Source: Clostridiales bacterium (GTDB taxonomy: Bacteria; Bacillota; Clostridia; Lachnospirales; Lachnospiraceae). From it: a stretch of DNA of 6,936 bases. Shown here piece by piece: positions 5,145-6,936 of this stretch. How positions within the stretch are numbered: position 1 is the first letter of the stretch; every line of letters begins with the position of its first letter. A program made the position numbers and the translations under genes. The stretch is taken from positions 1-6,936 of the forward strand of contig JAJUHH010000155.1 in assembly GCA_029267975.1 (NCBI GenBank). Direction: 5' to 3'. Below the pieces are notes generated by a model. The model had not been told where the DNA came from, did no database searches, and saw nothing but the letters and a program-made list of their open reading frames with translations.

Positions 5145-6410
5145 ATGAAAAATTTAATTCAAAATTACAAATCATCCTTAATACTGCTGCTTGGCATTAT
5201 CATCGGAGGGATCGCAGGTGTGATCATGGGGCCGGATGCCAAGGTGCTGGAGCCCTTCGGCCAGATTTTCCTGAACCTGATGTTTACCTTGATTGTTCCG
5301 CTGGTCTTCTTTAGTGTTACTTCAGCCATTGCCAATATGAGTGGTGTCAACCGGCTAGGAAAGATCATCATCAACGTAGCGATTATCTTTATCTCCACAG
5401 CTCTGATCTCCGGCATTTTAGCACTTGTGGGCGTTTTACTCTTTGATCCTACGAAGGGTCTGGGTGAAGACACGATCCGCAACATATTATCTGGCTCAGG
5501 GGAAGAAATTGCTGCCGAAGCTAGTCAGTTATCCCTGCCCCAGCAGTTAGTGAATACCATCACGGTTGGTGATTTCAGTGAACTGTTCTCAAGAAGCAAG
5601 ATGCTTCAATTGATCATATTCTCAGTTATGTTTGGTATCGCTGCCACCCTGGCAGGCGATGTGGCAAAACCGGTGAGAGAGTTCTTAAATGGGGCATCCC
5701 AGGTTATGATGAAGATGGTGAAGATTGTTATGTACTATGCACCCATCGGTCTAGCCTGCTACTTTGCCTCCATCATCGGTCAGCTGGGAACGCAGATTTT
5801 AGAGGGCTACCTCAAGGTATTTCTGCTTTACCTTGGGTTATCAGTCATTAACTATTTCCTTTTCTTTAGTATCTATGCCTATGTAGCAGCAGGCAAAGCA
5901 GGTGTAAAGGCCTTCTGGAAGAATGCCATTGCCCCTACGGTAACAGCCCTGGCAACCTGTTCCAGCGCAGCTACCATACCGGTGAATCTGGATGCTACCA
6001 AGAAGATCGGTGTTCCGGATGATATTGCAGAGACAGTGATTCCTTTGGGTGTAAATACGCATAAGGATGGTTCCGTGATCGGCGGTGTTATGAAGGTGGT
6101 TTTCCTCTTCGGACTTTTTGGTAAGGATATTACCAATCTTCCTGCCCTTTTATCCATCCTCTGTGTGGCCTTCTTAGTAGGAGCGGTAATGGGAGCAATC
6201 CCCGGAGGTGGTTTGATCGGTGAGATGCTTATTCTCAGTATCTATGGTTTTCCGCCGGAAGCACTTCCCGTCATTGCTGTCATCAGTACAATCATTGATG
6301 CTCCCGCTACCGTATTAAACTCTACCGGTAACACGGTATGCGCCATGGTAACTGCCAGATTTGTGGACGGCAAGAACTGGCCGGAGAACAGGAAGCAAAA
6401 GGTAAAATAA
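5145..6410 (+). CDS. Dicarboxylate/amino acid:cation symporter (DAACS family)
   Basis: This is a secondary transporter of the glutamate/aspartate transporter (GltPh, SLC1) fold in the cytoplasmic membrane, 421 residues from the chosen start MKNLIQNYKSS; the ATG at 5127 would add six residues. AAAGAG lies 7 nt before 5145. Hydrophobic spans, including about 11-29, 40-60, 75-100 and 155-170, are followed by hairpin HP1 (TCSSAATIPV, 271-280), the TM7 motif region (PLGVNTHKDGS, 300-310), HP2 (AIPGGGLIGE, 351-360) and TM8 (IIDAPATVLNSTGN, 383-396). D385, T389 and N392 match GltPh D394, T398 and N401, which hold the substrate backbone. The side-chain arginine R397 is A388, HP1 R276 is C272, and NMDGT has become HKDGS, so an acidic amino acid is not a safe substrate call. 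The substrate is unknown and Na+ coupling may differ from the model. The gene has its own promoter and candidate operator. Confidence 0.92.
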   Translation: MKNLIQNYKSSLILLLGIIIGGIAGVIMGPDAKVLEPFGQIFLNLMFTLIVPLVFFSVTSAIANMSGVNRLGKIIINVAIIFISTALISGILALVGVLLFDPTKGLGEDTIRNILSGSGEEIAAEASQLSLPQQLVNTITVGDFSELFSRSKMLQLIIFSVMFGIAATLAGDVAKPVREFLNGASQVMMKMVKIVMYYAPIGLACYFASIIGQLGTQILEGYLKVFLLYLGLSVINYFLFFSIYAYVAAGKAGVKAFWKNAIAPTVTALATCSSAATIPVNLDATKKIGVPDDIAETVIPLGVNTHKDGSVIGGVMKVVFLFGLFGKDITNLPALLSILCVAFLVGAVMGAIPGGGLIGEMLILSIYGFPPEALPVIAVISTIIDAPATVLNSTGNTVCAMVTARFVDGKNWPENRKQKVK

Positions 6411-6433
6411 CAATGAAGGCCCTCTTAATTTTC

Positions 6434-6462
6434 TTGACAAAACGAAAAAAATGAGGGATACT
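6434..6462 (+). promoter_or_regulatory. Possible promoter for the MBL-fold hydrolase gene
   Basis: TTGACA (6434-6439) is followed after 17 bp by GATACT (6457-6462, four of six matches). A second perfect hexamer, TATAAT (6472-6477), lies nearby without a -35 at the right distance. Either could start transcription 100-120 nt before the ATG at 6584. Confidence 0.45.
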
Positions 6463-6508
6463 CAGTAAGAATATAATGAGCCGTACTGAAACAGCTCGTA
6501 ACATAAAA

Positions 6509-6561
6509 AAGTGTGAATAAGCTTACATAATATTCAGGTCATGACAGCCTTATTTGCACTT
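6509..6561. promoter_or_regulatory. 13-bp stem-loop just before the hydrolase ribosome binding site
   Basis: AAGTGTGAATAAG (6509-6521) pairs along its whole length with CTTATTTGCACTT (6549-6561), eleven Watson-Crick pairs plus two adjacent G-U wobbles. The 27-nt loop contains the palindrome GTCATGAC. On the plus strand the stem ends 4 nt before the Shine-Dalgarno, so it could affect translation. On the minus strand the stem is followed by TTTTTT, resembling an intrinsic terminator, but no minus-strand gene lies upstream in the window. Confidence 0.5.
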
Positions 6562-6583
6562 GTGTGGAAAGGTACTTACGATT

Positions 6584-6936
6584 ATGAAACTATGCAGTAT
6601 TGCAAGCGGCAGCAGTGGAAATTGCGTTTTTGTCGGCAGCCAGGGTACCAATCTCCTGGTGGATGCCGGAATCAGTGCAAAGCGTATTGAAAATGGACTT
6701 AATGGGATAGATATTTTACCGGATACCCTTCAGGGAATATTAATTACCCATGAGCATTCGGATCATATATCCGGACTTGGAATACTGGCACGAAAATACA
6801 ACATACCGATCTATGCTACCTATGAGACGGTATGTGCTTTAGCGAGGATAAAAAGTCTTGGTGAGGTGCCGAAGGAACTTTATCATTTTGTGAAACCCAA
6901 TGAAAGCTTTCTCCTGGGTGATATCACCGTTACCCC
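6584..6936 (+). CDS. YycJ/WalJ-type MBL-fold metallohydrolase, N-terminal part
   Basis: The frame starts at ATG 6584, with GGAAAGG ending 11 nt upstream, and runs off the right edge after 117 codons. The start MKLCSIASGSSGNCVFVGS is the typical opening of the YycJ/WalJ family, followed by LLVDAG (24-29) and the metal-binding signature THEHSDHISG, with H56, H58, D60 and H61. Family members are cytoplasmic metallo-beta-lactamase-fold hydrolases of about 260 residues. The best-known ones are encoded next to the WalRK cell-wall two-component system, with proposed nuclease activity on DNA ends; that role is family knowledge, and no walRK genes are visible here. About half the protein is missing from the window. 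It is probably transcribed from the promoter region at 6434-6477 or by read-through from the symporter gene. Confidence 0.93.
   Translation, partial: MKLCSIASGSSGNCVFVGSQGTNLLVDAGISAKRIENGLNGIDILPDTLQGILITHEHSDHISGLGILARKYNIPIYATYETVCALARIKSLGEVPKELYHFVKPNESFLLGDITVT

Noticed and set aside
6417..6456. CCCTC and GAGGG arms after the symporter as its terminator
   Set aside because: Only five pairs are continuous, the inner stem has several mismatches, and no T run follows on the plus strand.

Overview
The window looks like a piece of chromosome from a low- to mid-GC Gram-positive bacterium of the class Clostridia, most likely Lachnospiraceae or a near relative. The reasons are purine-rich Shine-Dalgarno sites before most genes, AT-rich spacers with sigma-A-type promoters, a tRNA without an encoded CCA, a family A DNA polymerase whose proofreading site has decayed, and the adjacent polA-coaE pair usual in Firmicutes. 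The taxonomic call is inference from protein style, not a database match.

Left part (1-1000, minus strand): the N-terminal 167 codons of an unrecognised protein run off the left edge (start at 502). Behind it is a gene-poor stretch (503-787) holding a likely promoter for that gene, an imperfect 24-bp direct repeat, and the intrinsic terminator of a tRNA-Leu(CAA) gene at 788-870. The tRNA has a good promoter of its own (887-915). An AT-rich divergent spacer separates it from the plus-strand genes.

Right part (1000-6936, plus strand): a small membrane protein with an anti-sigma-type zinc finger (1026-1502, no sigma factor in view); a 200-bp spacer containing a 13-bp tandem repeat; polA (1706-4354); coaE (4386-4973), only 31 bp behind polA and probably cotranscribed; a spacer with an extended -10 promoter and a palindromic operator-like site; a sodium/dicarboxylate-type (DAACS) symporter (5145-6410) with an unusual transport site; a spacer with a possible promoter and a 13-bp stem-loop; and the first 117 codons of a YycJ/WalJ-type metallo-beta-lactamase-fold hydrolase (6584 to the right edge).

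Most of the window is housekeeping: DNA repair and replication (polA), coenzyme A synthesis (coaE), translation (tRNA-Leu) and a probable DNA-processing or cell-wall-linked hydrolase. I see no phage, transposon, CRISPR, toxin-antitoxin or defence system. The points most worth a second look are the substituted substrate and cation site of the symporter, the dyad just downstream of its promoter together with a misplaced strong Shine-Dalgarno, the zinc-finger membrane protein without a partner, and the tandem 13-mers before polA.
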